From assembly GCA_015523325.1 (NCBI GenBank), contig WAKO01000018.1, positions 1-41,182 of the forward strand: a stretch of DNA of 41,182 bases, given 5' to 3'. The first letter of the stretch is position 1; every line of letters begins with the position of its first letter. The translations under genes and the position numbers were made by a program. The notes under the pieces are model-generated. The model was not told the origin of the DNA and did no database searches. It saw nothing but the letters and a program-made list of their open reading frames with translations. This stretch comes from Microcaldota archaeon (GTDB lineage Archaea; Micrarchaeota; Micrarchaeia; Anstonellales; J096). Below are positions 17,415 through 26,616 of this stretch, in pieces.

Positions 17415-20045
17415 ATGAAAGTGAACCTAAAAAAGATAGGTGCAGTTTTGGTAGGGGCTACAATTTTAGCTTCTTCCGTAGGTTTTGCAGCCCTTACCTA
17501 TGGAAATGTAGAGTTAGTGAACGCAAATGGACAACCAACAGCTAAAGTTGTTGTTGGAGAGAATGCAGCAGCAAGTGATGGAGTAGCAGCAGCAAACATT
17601 GCAGCAGCAATTGCAAACAAAGCATATGCCCAAAAGACATTGAGGGCTGATTTGGTTGGAGATGGCCAAGCAGTTTGTGAAGTTACAGACAAGTCAGTAA
17701 CCTTAAAAGTAACAATGCCAGGGTTAAGCTCAACACAACAAGCACAATTCAATATGCTAATAGCAGAGAACACAGACAATGATTTAGGAGATAGAGATGA
17801 GAGCGGAGATGTCCACAATGTCCTAACAGATTTGATGGACCCAGAAGCAAACCCATTCCAAGACCAAACAGGAAACCTAATTTCAGGATTTGCATCATCA
17901 ATCCAACAAACAAACTATAATGCACTTTTAATAGATGGAACAAACTTTGACCCATTTGAGCCATTCCAAATGCAAAGCTCTAAGTTTGGAACAACAGCAA
18001 CAGAATACCAAAGGCTTTATGTACAAGGAGGAACACAATTTGATGGAGATGATGCAGTAAGGTTTTATGACGACATTAATGGAAGGGCAAGCTTGGTTTA
18101 CCAAATTGTATTTGGACCATCTGAGCAAGGATTAGACCTTTGTCCAGGAGACACTTCTCAAACATTAGGAAGCTGTGCTCCACAAGATGGATTGGGAGCA
18201 GCAAGATATCCAATCCAATTATTAGGAAGACCATACGTAATTAGTGGAGTTGAGTTCACAGGTGGAGCAGGAACAATGAGCGCTGCATTTAGTTCAGATG
18301 AGGATGTAGAGGCTCCAGGATCAGGTAATTTTGTATTGAGGATTGCTGAGGAAGCAGCATATGGAATTGTAAATGTAGGAGATTGTTTAGAGAGTGGAGA
18401 CATAAGAGTATGTTTGGATGATATTTCTGAAGCAACAGGTCCAAATAACATCCACCCAGCAATAGTTTCAGTTTATCAAGGAGACTCAACAACTCCAGTA
18501 GCACAAGACCAAATTAACCCAGGAACCTCCAAGGAAATTCCAATTGGAGGAGGGCAAGAAGTAACAGTTCATGTCTACCAAACAGCTCCTGGATATACAT
18601 TTGGAAGCTCTTGGGCAGAGATGGCAATTTATGAGGATGAGTTTAGGCTAGAGAGCAAGAAGAGATTTTTAGATGATAAAGATTTAGACCCAGAATCAGA
18701 GTGGTTTGTTGAGTTTGGATTAACAAGTGATGCATCAAGCCCAGGAAATGATGTTGCAAATGCAACAAACTTAAAGACAATAACTCTATGGACAGATGTA
18801 GATGCATTTGATGATGTAAATGATGATGGATTACTTCCAGGAGAGGCAATCCCAGTAGTTGATGTACCAGATTACACTGGATTTGAAGTAGCAGTCTTAG
18901 GCCTATCAAATGCAGACTTTGATTCCTTTGAAGTAAGGTATAGAGATTCACAAAAGGACTTCAAAGACATCATGAACCCAGGAGGAGGATTTGCAGCAAA
19001 CCTAACAGCTGCAGGATATGTTGAAGTAACATCCTCTCAACAAGATGCATTTAGGCACAGCTCAGGAAAGAGAGGAAGTGAACTCTTCCTATTGTGGGTA
19101 GATGCAAATGGAAATGGCCAACCAGATGCTACTGGAACAGACCACTACTATGCGGTATTAAGGGATAAGGATGGAGACTACTGGGGATTAAGGAATTACA
19201 CAGCTAGTGGACAAAGTGAAGGAGTAGATTATAGGTATGCTGGATCAGACAATGGGGCTGTTACAGCAGATTATGTAAATGATGGATTATTCCTAGTAAA
19301 CTTAACAGAGGATGTTGGAGAGATTGGTTCTTCTGACGAAACAGGAACTCTCTCAACAACAGCAAACATGTCAGCAGGATTACATGGATCAACAGGAACA
19401 ACAGGAGATGATGATAAGATCTTCTACAACTACACAGGATCAAGAGACCTAAGTCCTTTGGGTTATAAGTCAAATGACTTGTATGATGAAGGATTCATTA
19501 CATTGAGGGGATCTGTAGTAAACACATTAACAGACACAAGAGTAAGAGTAGATGTTTCAGATAGAGTAAGAGACTTCTCCCTTGTAGTAAGACCAGTAGG
19601 AGTTTCAACAGAGCCAAATTCACAAATACTAGGTCCATTGAGGGAAGGAGATAGTGAAACAGTAGGAGATGTAACAATTGAAGTTCAAAGCATAGATGTA
19701 ACAACAGCAACAGGAGGAGCAGGCTCTGCATCAGCAACAATTGTTGATGCTTCCACAGGAGCAGACCTAGGCCAAACAGTTGATGCAGTAACTCCATATG
19801 ATGTAGGAAGATTAGTCTACCTAGACAGTGATGTTGTTGATGACACAGGAGTTCTAGTAACAGTAGGAGGACCAGTTGTTAACACAGTAACAAGAGCAGC
19901 AATGGAGGAAGCAGGATTAGAGCTAACTCCAGGAAACCCAGTGTTAGTAGAGGTTGTAGGAGACAGAATAGTAGTTGCAGGTTACACAGCAGAAGATACA
20001 CTAGCAGCTGCAGACCAATTCTTGAGCGCACTACAAGAGTCCTAA
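17415..20045 (+). CDS. S-layer structural protein (Methanococcales-like)
   Basis: Signal-bearing N-terminus MKVNLKKIGAVLVGATILASSVGFAALTYGNVELVNANGQPTAKVVVGENAAASDGVAAANIAAAIANKAY and C-terminus VEVVGDRIVVAGYTAEDTLAAADQFLSAL. Acidic, with distinct A-ending codon bias. Confidence 0.88.
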   Translation: MKVNLKKIGAVLVGATILASSVGFAALTYGNVELVNANGQPTAKVVVGENAAASDGVAAANIAAAIANKAYAQKTLRADLVGDGQAVCEVTDKSVTLKVTMPGLSSTQQAQFNMLIAENTDNDLGDRDESGDVHNVLTDLMDPEANPFQDQTGNLISGFASSIQQTNYNALLIDGTNFDPFEPFQMQSSKFGTTATEYQRLYVQGGTQFDGDDAVRFYDDINGRASLVYQIVFGPSEQGLDLCPGDTSQTLGSCAPQDGLGAARYPIQLLGRPYVISGVEFTGGAGTMSAAFSSDEDVEAPGSGNFVLRIAEEAAYGIVNVGDCLESGDIRVCLDDISEATGPNNIHPAIVSVYQGDSTTPVAQDQINPGTSKEIPIGGGQEVTVHVYQTAPGYTFGSSWAEMAIYEDEFRLESKKRFLDDKDLDPESEWFVEFGLTSDASSPGNDVANATNLKTITLWTDVDAFDDVNDDGLLPGEAIPVVDVPDYTGFEVAVLGLSNADFDSFEVRYRDSQKDFKDIMNPGGGFAANLTAAGYVEVTSSQQDAFRHSSGKRGSELFLLWVDANGNGQPDATGTDHYYAVLRDKDGDYWGLRNYTASGQSEGVDYRYAGSDNGAVTADYVNDGLFLVNLTEDVGEIGSSDETGTLSTTANMSAGLHGSTGTTGDDDKIFYNYTGSRDLSPLGYKSNDLYDEGFITLRGSVVNTLTDTRVRVDVSDRVRDFSLVVRPVGVSTEPNSQILGPLREGDSETVGDVTIEVQSIDVTTATGGAGSASATIVDASTGADLGQTVDAVTPYDVGRLVYLDSDVVDDTGVLVTVGGPVVNTVTRAAMEEAGLELTPGNPVLVEVVGDRIVVAGYTAEDTLAAADQFLSALQES

Positions 20046-20059
20046 TTTTAAGGACTCTT
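20035..20059 (+). terminator. Intrinsic-type terminator of the S-layer gene, overlapping the stop codon
   Basis: AAGAGTCCT-aatttta-AGGACTCTT perfect 9-bp stem, followed by a T-rich tract (taatcttttctttttcttctttttatt). Confidence 0.75.
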
Positions 20060-20175
20060 AATCTTTTCTTTTTCTTCTTTTTATTGGTTGATTTTTTAAT
20101 TGAAAACTTCTAAATTTTTGAAATTTGTCCCTTTTAATAAGGATTTAAAACTATTTCTCTCTAAATGTTTCAGCA

Positions 20176-21780
20176 ATGAAATTTATAGTAATCCTAGGCT
20201 CCATTATGTCAGGTTTAGGAAAAGGTATTGTAACCTCTAGCATTTTAAAAATCCTTGATGTTAGAGGAGTAAAAGCAATTCCGATGAAGTTTGATGGTTA
20301 TTTGAATGTTGATTGTGGAACAATGAATCCTTTTAGGCATGGAGAGGTTTTTGTTTTAGAAGATGGTAGTGAAGTTGATATGGATTTTGGAACATATGAG
20401 AGGTTTTTAGGAAAAAATTTGGATGGAGAGAGTTCTTTAACAGGAGGTAAAATATTTAAAAAAATAATAGAGGATGAGAGAGAAGGGAAATTTTTAGGAG
20501 AGGATGTGCAATTTATTCCTCATGTTACAAATTACATTAAGGATTATTTAAAAAGCCTTTATAAAAAGAAGAATGCTGATGTTGTGTTAATAGAGGTTGG
20601 AGGAACAGTTGGAGATATTGAGAACACTTATTTTATAGAGGCCTTAAGACAACTTTCTTTGGAAGAGGATGTGCTTTTTATTCAATTAACTTATTTGCCA
20701 AAGTTGGGAGGGATTTTAAAAACAAAACCTACTCAACATGCAAATAGGCTTATACAAAGCTTTGGTATAAAACCAAACATAATTATTTTAAGAATGCCTT
20801 CCTTAAGCTATTCCTCTAGCCCTTCCCTAAAAATAAGCAAAGAAGTAATAAAAAAGATCTCTTTGTTTTGCAGTGTTAAAGAGGAAAACATATTTTTAGA
20901 TCCTGATTTAGATTTTACTTATGAATTACCTTTGGTTTTGGAGGAGCAAGGAATAAATAAGTGCTTGGAGGAATTTTTGGGAAAGCTAAGCCCTCCTAAT
21001 TGGGAGAGCTGGAAAAAAAGAGTGGAGTCTTTGAAAAACCCTTCAAAAGAGCTTAATATTGCTTTGGTAGGAAAATATACAAAAGTTAAGGACGCATATA
21101 TTTCAATAGAAGAAGCATTAATACATGCTAGTGCAGAGTTAGGGGTTAGAGTAAGAACAAAAATGCTTGAGAGCTCAGCTTTTGAAAATCATGAAGCCTT
21201 AAAAAAGTTGGAAGTATTTGATGGAATAATAATTCCAGGGGGTTTTGGAAAAAGAGGGATAGAGGGAAAGATAAATGTTATAGAGTATTGTAGAGAGAAT
21301 AAGAAGCCTATCTTGGGTTTGTGCTTAGGAATGCAATTGATGGTTATTGAATACTTTAGGAATGTACTAGGAATTAAGCAAGCTAATTCTTTGGAATTTG
21401 AAGAAACGGAATGGGATGTTATAACTCTCCTCCCAGAGCAAAGGCTCATCTCAAAAAAAGGAGGAACAATGAGACTTGGAGGATATGAGATGGAGATTAA
21501 GGAAGGAACAGAGCTTTTTAATGCTTATAAAAAAAGGGTTGTTATTGAAAGACATCGCCATCGCTATGAAGTTAATCCCAAATTCTCTCATATGATTAAA
21601 GGAGAGCTAATAGTTTCAGCAACATACAACAAAAGGATTGTGGAAGCTGTTGAATATAAGGAGGGTTTTGGGATAGGAACTCAAGCTCATCCAGAACTTT
21701 CTAGCAAATTTGAAAAACCCTCTCCCTTATTTTTGTGGTTTTTGAGAAAATCTATGTTAAAAAAGGACAAAGCAAATTAG
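20176..21780 (+). CDS. pyrG: CTP synthase
   Basis: MKFIVILGSIMSGLGKGIVTSS; glutaminase GGFGKRG...PILGLCLGMQ; ERHRHRYEVNP. Confidence 0.97.
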   Translation: MKFIVILGSIMSGLGKGIVTSSILKILDVRGVKAIPMKFDGYLNVDCGTMNPFRHGEVFVLEDGSEVDMDFGTYERFLGKNLDGESSLTGGKIFKKIIEDEREGKFLGEDVQFIPHVTNYIKDYLKSLYKKKNADVVLIEVGGTVGDIENTYFIEALRQLSLEEDVLFIQLTYLPKLGGILKTKPTQHANRLIQSFGIKPNIIILRMPSLSYSSSPSLKISKEVIKKISLFCSVKEENIFLDPDLDFTYELPLVLEEQGINKCLEEFLGKLSPPNWESWKKRVESLKNPSKELNIALVGKYTKVKDAYISIEEALIHASAELGVRVRTKMLESSAFENHEALKKLEVFDGIIIPGGFGKRGIEGKINVIEYCRENKKPILGLCLGMQLMVIEYFRNVLGIKQANSLEFEETEWDVITLLPEQRLISKKGGTMRLGGYEMEIKEGTELFNAYKKRVVIERHRHRYEVNPKFSHMIKGELIVSATYNKRIVEAVEYKEGFGIGTQAHPELSSKFEKPSPLFLWFLRKSMLKKDKAN

Positions 21781-24146
21781 AATTCAACTCTTAATTCATT
21801 TGAGCTTTTTAGCTCAATTTCCTTAACTCTTCCAACATTTTTTATCTCTTCAATAACACTACTAATTTCTATAGGAGAGTGGATTGTCACTCTTTCTAAT
21901 TCCTCCTTTAATGATAATTGGTTCCTTGCCTTATAATTCCTTATCTCTGAGATTATTTTGTTTAACATTTCAACCCTTTCTTTTATTTTTTCTTTTTCTT
22001 CTTTTGTTAAACCAACCTCTATACTCATCCATCCCAACTCTGTTATTGTTTTTTGGTTTTTTAACACAACACTACTTATTTCTTCACTTATATGGGGGGA
22101 AATTGGGAATAAAGCTCTTGTTATTGCACTTAAAACAATGTATAGAGTGTATTGAGCTTCTCTCTTCTTTTTTCCTGAATAAACTCTCCATTTTACGTAT
22201 TCAATATAAAAATCACAAAACTTTTTCCATACAAAGTTTTGTAGCTCCACAATATAGTTCCTGAAGTCATAGCTTTCCATTCTTTTTTCCAAATCTTTGA
22301 TTAGCTCTTCCAACTCTATCAATATCCATTTATCTACTTCCTCCAACTCCTTAACGTCTACTTCACTAATTCTTTCCTCTCCTTCTAAAGCACCTTCTAA
22401 GGCAATTTCAATAAACCTAGAAGCATTCCAAAGCTTGTTTAGGAATTGCTTTGCAAAGTTTATGTCTTCATAGCTAAACGGCCTATCCTTAGCTAATACT
22501 CCACTCATAGCAGCCCATTGCCTTATTGCATCAGCAGAATAATTATTTAGTAGCTCATCAGGATCAATAACGTTTCCCAAGCTTTTACTCATCTTTTTTC
22601 CGTCCACACCTAAAACATTACCATTAAGTAGTATTTCCTTCCAAGGAATCTCTCCAGTTAGGAAAAAACACCTGTAGAGAGTGTAGAATGCCCAGGTCCT
22701 TATTATCTCCACTCCCTGTGGCCTTAAAGAATTTGGATAGGTTTTTGAAAACAACTCCTCATCGACTTTCCAACCACTTATTATGAGAGGAGTTACACTA
22801 GAATCAATCCAAACATCAAATACCTTCTCCTCTGGCTTCATTTCCTTTCCACATTTACAAACAATTTTTTCTGCATTTTCAGGATAGAAGGGAAGCTTTT
22901 CTTTTTCAACAGCCCTAACCTCTCCACATTCGCAAACATAAAAGGGTATTGGAGTTCCAAAAACCCTATCCCTGCTTATAACCCAATCCCAATCTAGAGA
23001 ATCAATCCAATGAAATAAATGGCTTATTGTAAAGCTTGGAACCCATTTTACTTTTTTTGCTATTTCCTTTATTTTTTCCTTGTGTTCCCTTACCTTTGCA
23101 AACCATTCCATAGAGGGAAGTAACTCAACCTCTTTCTTACACCTATCATGAATTTTAACGGTGTGCTTTATTTTCTCTTTTTTAATAATCTTGCTCTTTT
23201 CTTCCAAAGCTTTAATAACCTTTTTTCTAGCTTCTTTTATGCTAAACCCGTCATAAAAAGGGGAGTTTTTTATTTTTCCTCTTTTATCAATCCCCTCAAC
23301 CACATCCAACTTATATCTTTTTTGCCAAACTAAATCCTGCTTATCTCCATAAGTACAAACCATTACTGCCCCTGTTCCAAATTCCTCTTTAACATCTTTA
23401 TCATGAAATATCTTCACTCTTTTTCCAAAAGGAGTTATAGCTGTTTTGCCATCTAACTTCTCATATTTTTTTCCAACCACAACAGCAACACAAGCATGCA
23501 ATAACTCTGGCCTTGTTGTTGCTATAATTAGGGGTTTCTTCTTTTGCCCATCTTCATATTCAAACTCAATGTAATAAAGAGTAGTTTCCTCCTCCTTTTC
23601 TTCAGTCTCAGCCTTTGCTATTGCTGAAGAACAGTATGGACAAAAAAGCACAGGGTGTTTTTCTCTATAAATTAACCCTTTCTCGTACATCTCCAATACA
23701 GAGAGTTGAATTATTTTATGGTAGGAAGGGGAAGTAGTAACATATTCAAACCTCCAATCTGGAGAAAAGCCCATTGCCTTCATTTGCTTTTTCATATTCT
23801 TTATCATCTCATTACTAAATTCAATACATTTTTTCCTGAACTCTTCTTTTGGAAGCCTTCCATACTTTTTTTCAACTTTAACCTCTGTAGGAAATCCCTG
23901 TGCATCCCATCCTTGGGGGTAGAGGACATTAAACCCTTTCATCCTCTTAAACCTAGCAACAAAATCAAAATAACTATAGCTCAAAACATGTCCCATATGC
24001 AACTTTCCACTTGTGAAAGGAGGAGGGCTATCTATCACAAAAGTAGGTTTTTCGCTATCTTTATTAAACCCATGAATTCCTCTTTCTTCCCATACTCTTT
24101 GCCATTTTTCTTCAATCTCCTTACTGTATCTTTTAGGAAGAGCCAT
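21777..24146 (-). CDS. valS: Valyl-tRNA synthetase
   Basis: PPPFTSGKLHMGHVLSY (HIGH), YPQGWDAQGFPTE, KKMSKSLGNVIDP (KMSKS). ATG at 24146 preferred over the GTG at 24161. Confidence 0.95.
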   Translation of the reverse strand: MALPKRYSKEIEEKWQRVWEERGIHGFNKDSEKPTFVIDSPPPFTSGKLHMGHVLSYSYFDFVARFKRMKGFNVLYPQGWDAQGFPTEVKVEKKYGRLPKEEFRKKCIEFSNEMIKNMKKQMKAMGFSPDWRFEYVTTSPSYHKIIQLSVLEMYEKGLIYREKHPVLFCPYCSSAIAKAETEEKEEETTLYYIEFEYEDGQKKKPLIIATTRPELLHACVAVVVGKKYEKLDGKTAITPFGKRVKIFHDKDVKEEFGTGAVMVCTYGDKQDLVWQKRYKLDVVEGIDKRGKIKNSPFYDGFSIKEARKKVIKALEEKSKIIKKEKIKHTVKIHDRCKKEVELLPSMEWFAKVREHKEKIKEIAKKVKWVPSFTISHLFHWIDSLDWDWVISRDRVFGTPIPFYVCECGEVRAVEKEKLPFYPENAEKIVCKCGKEMKPEEKVFDVWIDSSVTPLIISGWKVDEELFSKTYPNSLRPQGVEIIRTWAFYTLYRCFFLTGEIPWKEILLNGNVLGVDGKKMSKSLGNVIDPDELLNNYSADAIRQWAAMSGVLAKDRPFSYEDINFAKQFLNKLWNASRFIEIALEGALEGEERISEVDVKELEEVDKWILIELEELIKDLEKRMESYDFRNYIVELQNFVWKKFCDFYIEYVKWRVYSGKKKREAQYTLYIVLSAITRALFPISPHISEEISSVVLKNQKTITELGWMSIEVGLTKEEKEKIKERVEMLNKIISEIRNYKARNQLSLKEELERVTIHSPIEISSVIEEIKNVGRVKEIELKSSNELRVEF

Positions 24147-24209
24147 AGCCCTTTTAGACACATTGTTTTTAAATTCTTTTGTCTAATAGAGATTTGAGGA
24201 GGTTTTTTT

Positions 24210-24449
24210 ATGGGAAGAGGAAGAGAAAGGCTAATGAAGTGTGATGCTTGTGGGAGGTTAACTCCAAGAGATAAAGCTGTTGAATATTTTAAGGGTTTTA
24301 TGTTGGATACTGGAGAGCAACAAGACATTGTAATTGATATGTATTCAAAGAAGATTTACTATTGCATTAGCTGTGCAAAGCACAGAAAGATATTTGAAAA
24401 GAAAAAAGAGAGAGCTAAGAAGATTAGGGAGAAGAGGGAAGAGGTATGA
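24210..24449 (+). CDS. rps26e: Ribosomal protein S26e-like zinc protein
   Basis: RLMKCDACGRLTPRDKAVEYF...KIYYCISCAKHRKIFEKKKERAKKIREKR matches the S26e layout (V/KCxxCxRxxPxDKA...YCxSCAxHxxV...R/K-rich tail). Confidence 0.78.
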   Translation: MGRGRERLMKCDACGRLTPRDKAVEYFKGFMLDTGEQQDIVIDMYSKKIYYCISCAKHRKIFEKKKERAKKIREKREEV

Positions 24450-24736
24450 CCCCTAAGGAGTTGGAGGGGTGTGAAGTTATTGAAAAAAAGTTGGGTAACA
24501 TTTACTTAATAATTATAAAGACAGATAAGGGCTATCTCTCAAGTTCTTATTTAGATTTAAACACTGCTGAAAAAGTTGGAGATGTTGCCGGAATAGTAAG
24601 GAATGCTACTTCTTTGGAATCTTTTTTAAAAGGAAAGCTAGATGCTGTAACCTCTTGGGCAGAGGATTTGGGCTTAAGAGCTGGGATGAGTGTGAGAAGA
24701 GCTATAAAGATATTGAAAGGAGAGGTTAGGGTTTAG
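24446..24736 (+). CDS. DUF1805-like protein
   Basis: KGYLSSSYLDLNTAEKVGDVAGIVRNATSLESFLKGKLDAVTSWAEDLGLRAGMSVRRAIKIL; start overlaps the stop of the preceding gene. Confidence 0.7.
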   Translation: MTPKELEGCEVIEKKLGNIYLIIIKTDKGYLSSSYLDLNTAEKVGDVAGIVRNATSLESFLKGKLDAVTSWAEDLGLRAGMSVRRAIKILKGEVRV

Positions 24737-24777
24737 CATCCAAAGAATTTTTTAAATTTCTTCTAATATAAAAGGTT

Positions 24778-25362
24778 ATGAACTATAAAAGATTTGAGAA
24801 AGATAAAGAGGGTTATCAGGAAATAGTTGAGTTCTTTTATGAGGTTGGGCTTTTAAAAAGAATGCAAAGAACAGGATGGTTACATTTAGGATTTATGGAA
24901 GGAGATACTGTTGCTTCTCATTCCTTTAGAGTGGCTTTGATCTCTTATTATATTGCTAGAGAATTAACAAAAGAGAAAGTTGATATTAATATTGAGAAGG
25001 TTTTGCTAATGAGTTTGTTTCATGATGTTGCTGAAACTAGAATATGGGATTTAAATAAGGTTAGTGTTAATTATGTTGAAGCTAAGGAAGAGAGAGCAGT
25101 AAATGAACAACTATCAAACTTTAAGGAGATTATCTCCATTTTGAAAGAATTAAATAGAGGGGAAAGCATTGAGGCAAAGATTGTTAAAGATGCTGATAAG
25201 TTGGAGTTAATCATACAAGCTAGAGAATATGAGAAATTCAATGATTTTGCTAAAGAGTTTTATGAGAGGAATATTGATAAGCTTAGCCTTAGGATATCAA
25301 AAAAGTTAGCTAAGCAAATCCTCTCTACTCCTCAAAATTGGTGGAGCAAGCTTAAAAAATAA
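24778..25362 (+). CDS. HD-domain phosphohydrolase, YfbR/HDDC2-like
   Basis: EGDTVASHSFRVALISYYIA...LLMSLFHDVAETRIWDL...KDADKLELIIQA metal-binding HD pattern. Confidence 0.9.
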   Translation: MNYKRFEKDKEGYQEIVEFFYEVGLLKRMQRTGWLHLGFMEGDTVASHSFRVALISYYIARELTKEKVDINIEKVLLMSLFHDVAETRIWDLNKVSVNYVEAKEERAVNEQLSNFKEIISILKELNRGESIEAKIVKDADKLELIIQAREYEKFNDFAKEFYERNIDKLSLRISKKLAKQILSTPQNWWSKLKK

Positions 25363-25385
25363 GCTAAAAAAATAAGCTAAAAATT
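25348..25385 (+). repeat. Short tandem repeat spanning the HD gene stop codon
   Basis: AAGCTTAAAAAAT AAGCTAAAAAAAT AAGCTAAAAATT, three imperfect 12-13 bp units. Confidence 0.6.
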
Positions 25386-25407
25386 AGATCTTTTAAGGAG
25401 GGTTTTT

Positions 25408-26574
25408 ATGATAGTGGGATTAGTAGGAAAACCATCTTCAGGAAAATCAACTTTTTTTGCTTCTTCCACAATGGCAGTTGTGGAGATAAGTGAGAGGCCA
25501 TTCACAACCATAAAGCCAAACATTGGAACTGCTTATGTAAGGGTTAAGGATTTGGGGAGTGAGTTAGGAGTAAAGAGCAATCCAAGAGAAGGCTTTATAA
25601 TAGATGATATAAGGTTTGTTCCAATAAAATTAATTGATGTTGCTGGTTTAATTCCCGAAGCCCACAAAGGAAAAGGTCTGGGAAATCAATTTCTTAACGA
25701 CCTAAATCAAGCTTATGTATTGATAAATGTTGTTGATGTTTCTGGCTCTACAAATGAAAGAGGAGAATTTGTTGGATATGGTAAATATGATGTAGAGGAG
25801 GAAATAAAGTTTTTGGAAAAAGAGATAAATCTTTGGTATTTAGATGTGCTAAAGAGAAACTTGGAAAAGATGAGAAGGCTTAGAAGAGCGCAAAGAGAGA
25901 GTTCTGAAATTTTAGTGGAGATGCTTTCCTCTTTTAGAGTTAATGAAGAAATAGCTTCCTTAGTTATAGAGAGGTTTGGTGAGATTGAAAAATGGGAGAG
26001 CTTGGAGGAAATAGCTGTTTTTTTAAGGGAAAAAACAAAACCCATCATAATAGCAGCAAATAAAATAGATTTGCCTTTTGCTGAAGAGAATTTTAATAGA
26101 ATAAAGGATAAATATGATGTTATTCCTACTTTTGCTGAAGGTGAGTTAGCTTTAAAAAGAGCCTCTAAGGCAGGATTAGTGCATTATGTTCCTGGAGAGA
26201 GCGATTTTGAAATAATAAAGAAGCCAACAGAAGAGCAGGAACAAGCTTTGGAAAGAATTAGGAGTATAATGAAAAAGTGGGGTGGAACAGGAGTGCAAAA
26301 AATACTTGATCATGCTGTTTTTGATGTTTTGGAGTATAAAGCTGTTTTTCCTGCAGGAGCAAAGTTAAAAGACAAGGATGGAAATGTTCTTCCAGATTGT
26401 TTTTTACTAGAAAAAGATGCAAGAGTTATTGATTTTGCAAAAAAAATCCATAGTGATATTGCGAAGAATCTTTTGTATGCTATTGATATTAGAACAAAGA
26501 AGAGGTTGGCAAAGGATTATGTTTTAAAACATAGGGATGGAATAGAGCTTGTTAGTGCTGCTAGGAGGAAATAA
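25408..26574 (+). CDS. Obg/YchF-type GTPase with C-terminal TGS domain
   Basis: GLVGKPSSGKST, DVAGLIPEAHKGKGLGNQFL, ANKIDLP, TGS-like VFPAGAKLKDKDGNVLPDCFLLEKDARVIDFAKKIH. Confidence 0.92.
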   Translation: MIVGLVGKPSSGKSTFFASSTMAVVEISERPFTTIKPNIGTAYVRVKDLGSELGVKSNPREGFIIDDIRFVPIKLIDVAGLIPEAHKGKGLGNQFLNDLNQAYVLINVVDVSGSTNERGEFVGYGKYDVEEEIKFLEKEINLWYLDVLKRNLEKMRRLRRAQRESSEILVEMLSSFRVNEEIASLVIERFGEIEKWESLEEIAVFLREKTKPIIIAANKIDLPFAEENFNRIKDKYDVIPTFAEGELALKRASKAGLVHYVPGESDFEIIKKPTEEQEQALERIRSIMKKWGGTGVQKILDHAVFDVLEYKAVFPAGAKLKDKDGNVLPDCFLLEKDARVIDFAKKIHSDIAKNLLYAIDIRTKKRLAKDYVLKHRDGIELVSAARRK

Positions 26575-26616
26575 CTGGAGTTTTGAGTAAAACTTAAGAA
26601 GGAATAATAGAAAAAG

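Noticed and set aside
17498-19797. Series of minus-strand ORFs opposite the S-layer gene, several very Leu-rich
   Set aside because: Artefacts of the A-ending codon bias (GCA, ACA, GGA) on the coding strand; no motifs.
24778-25362. HD protein as dedicated (p)ppGpp hydrolase partner of the RSH protein
   Set aside because: The motif fits YfbR/HDDC2 nucleotidases rather than MESH1/SpoT, and the gene is over 10 kb away; no evidence for a link.
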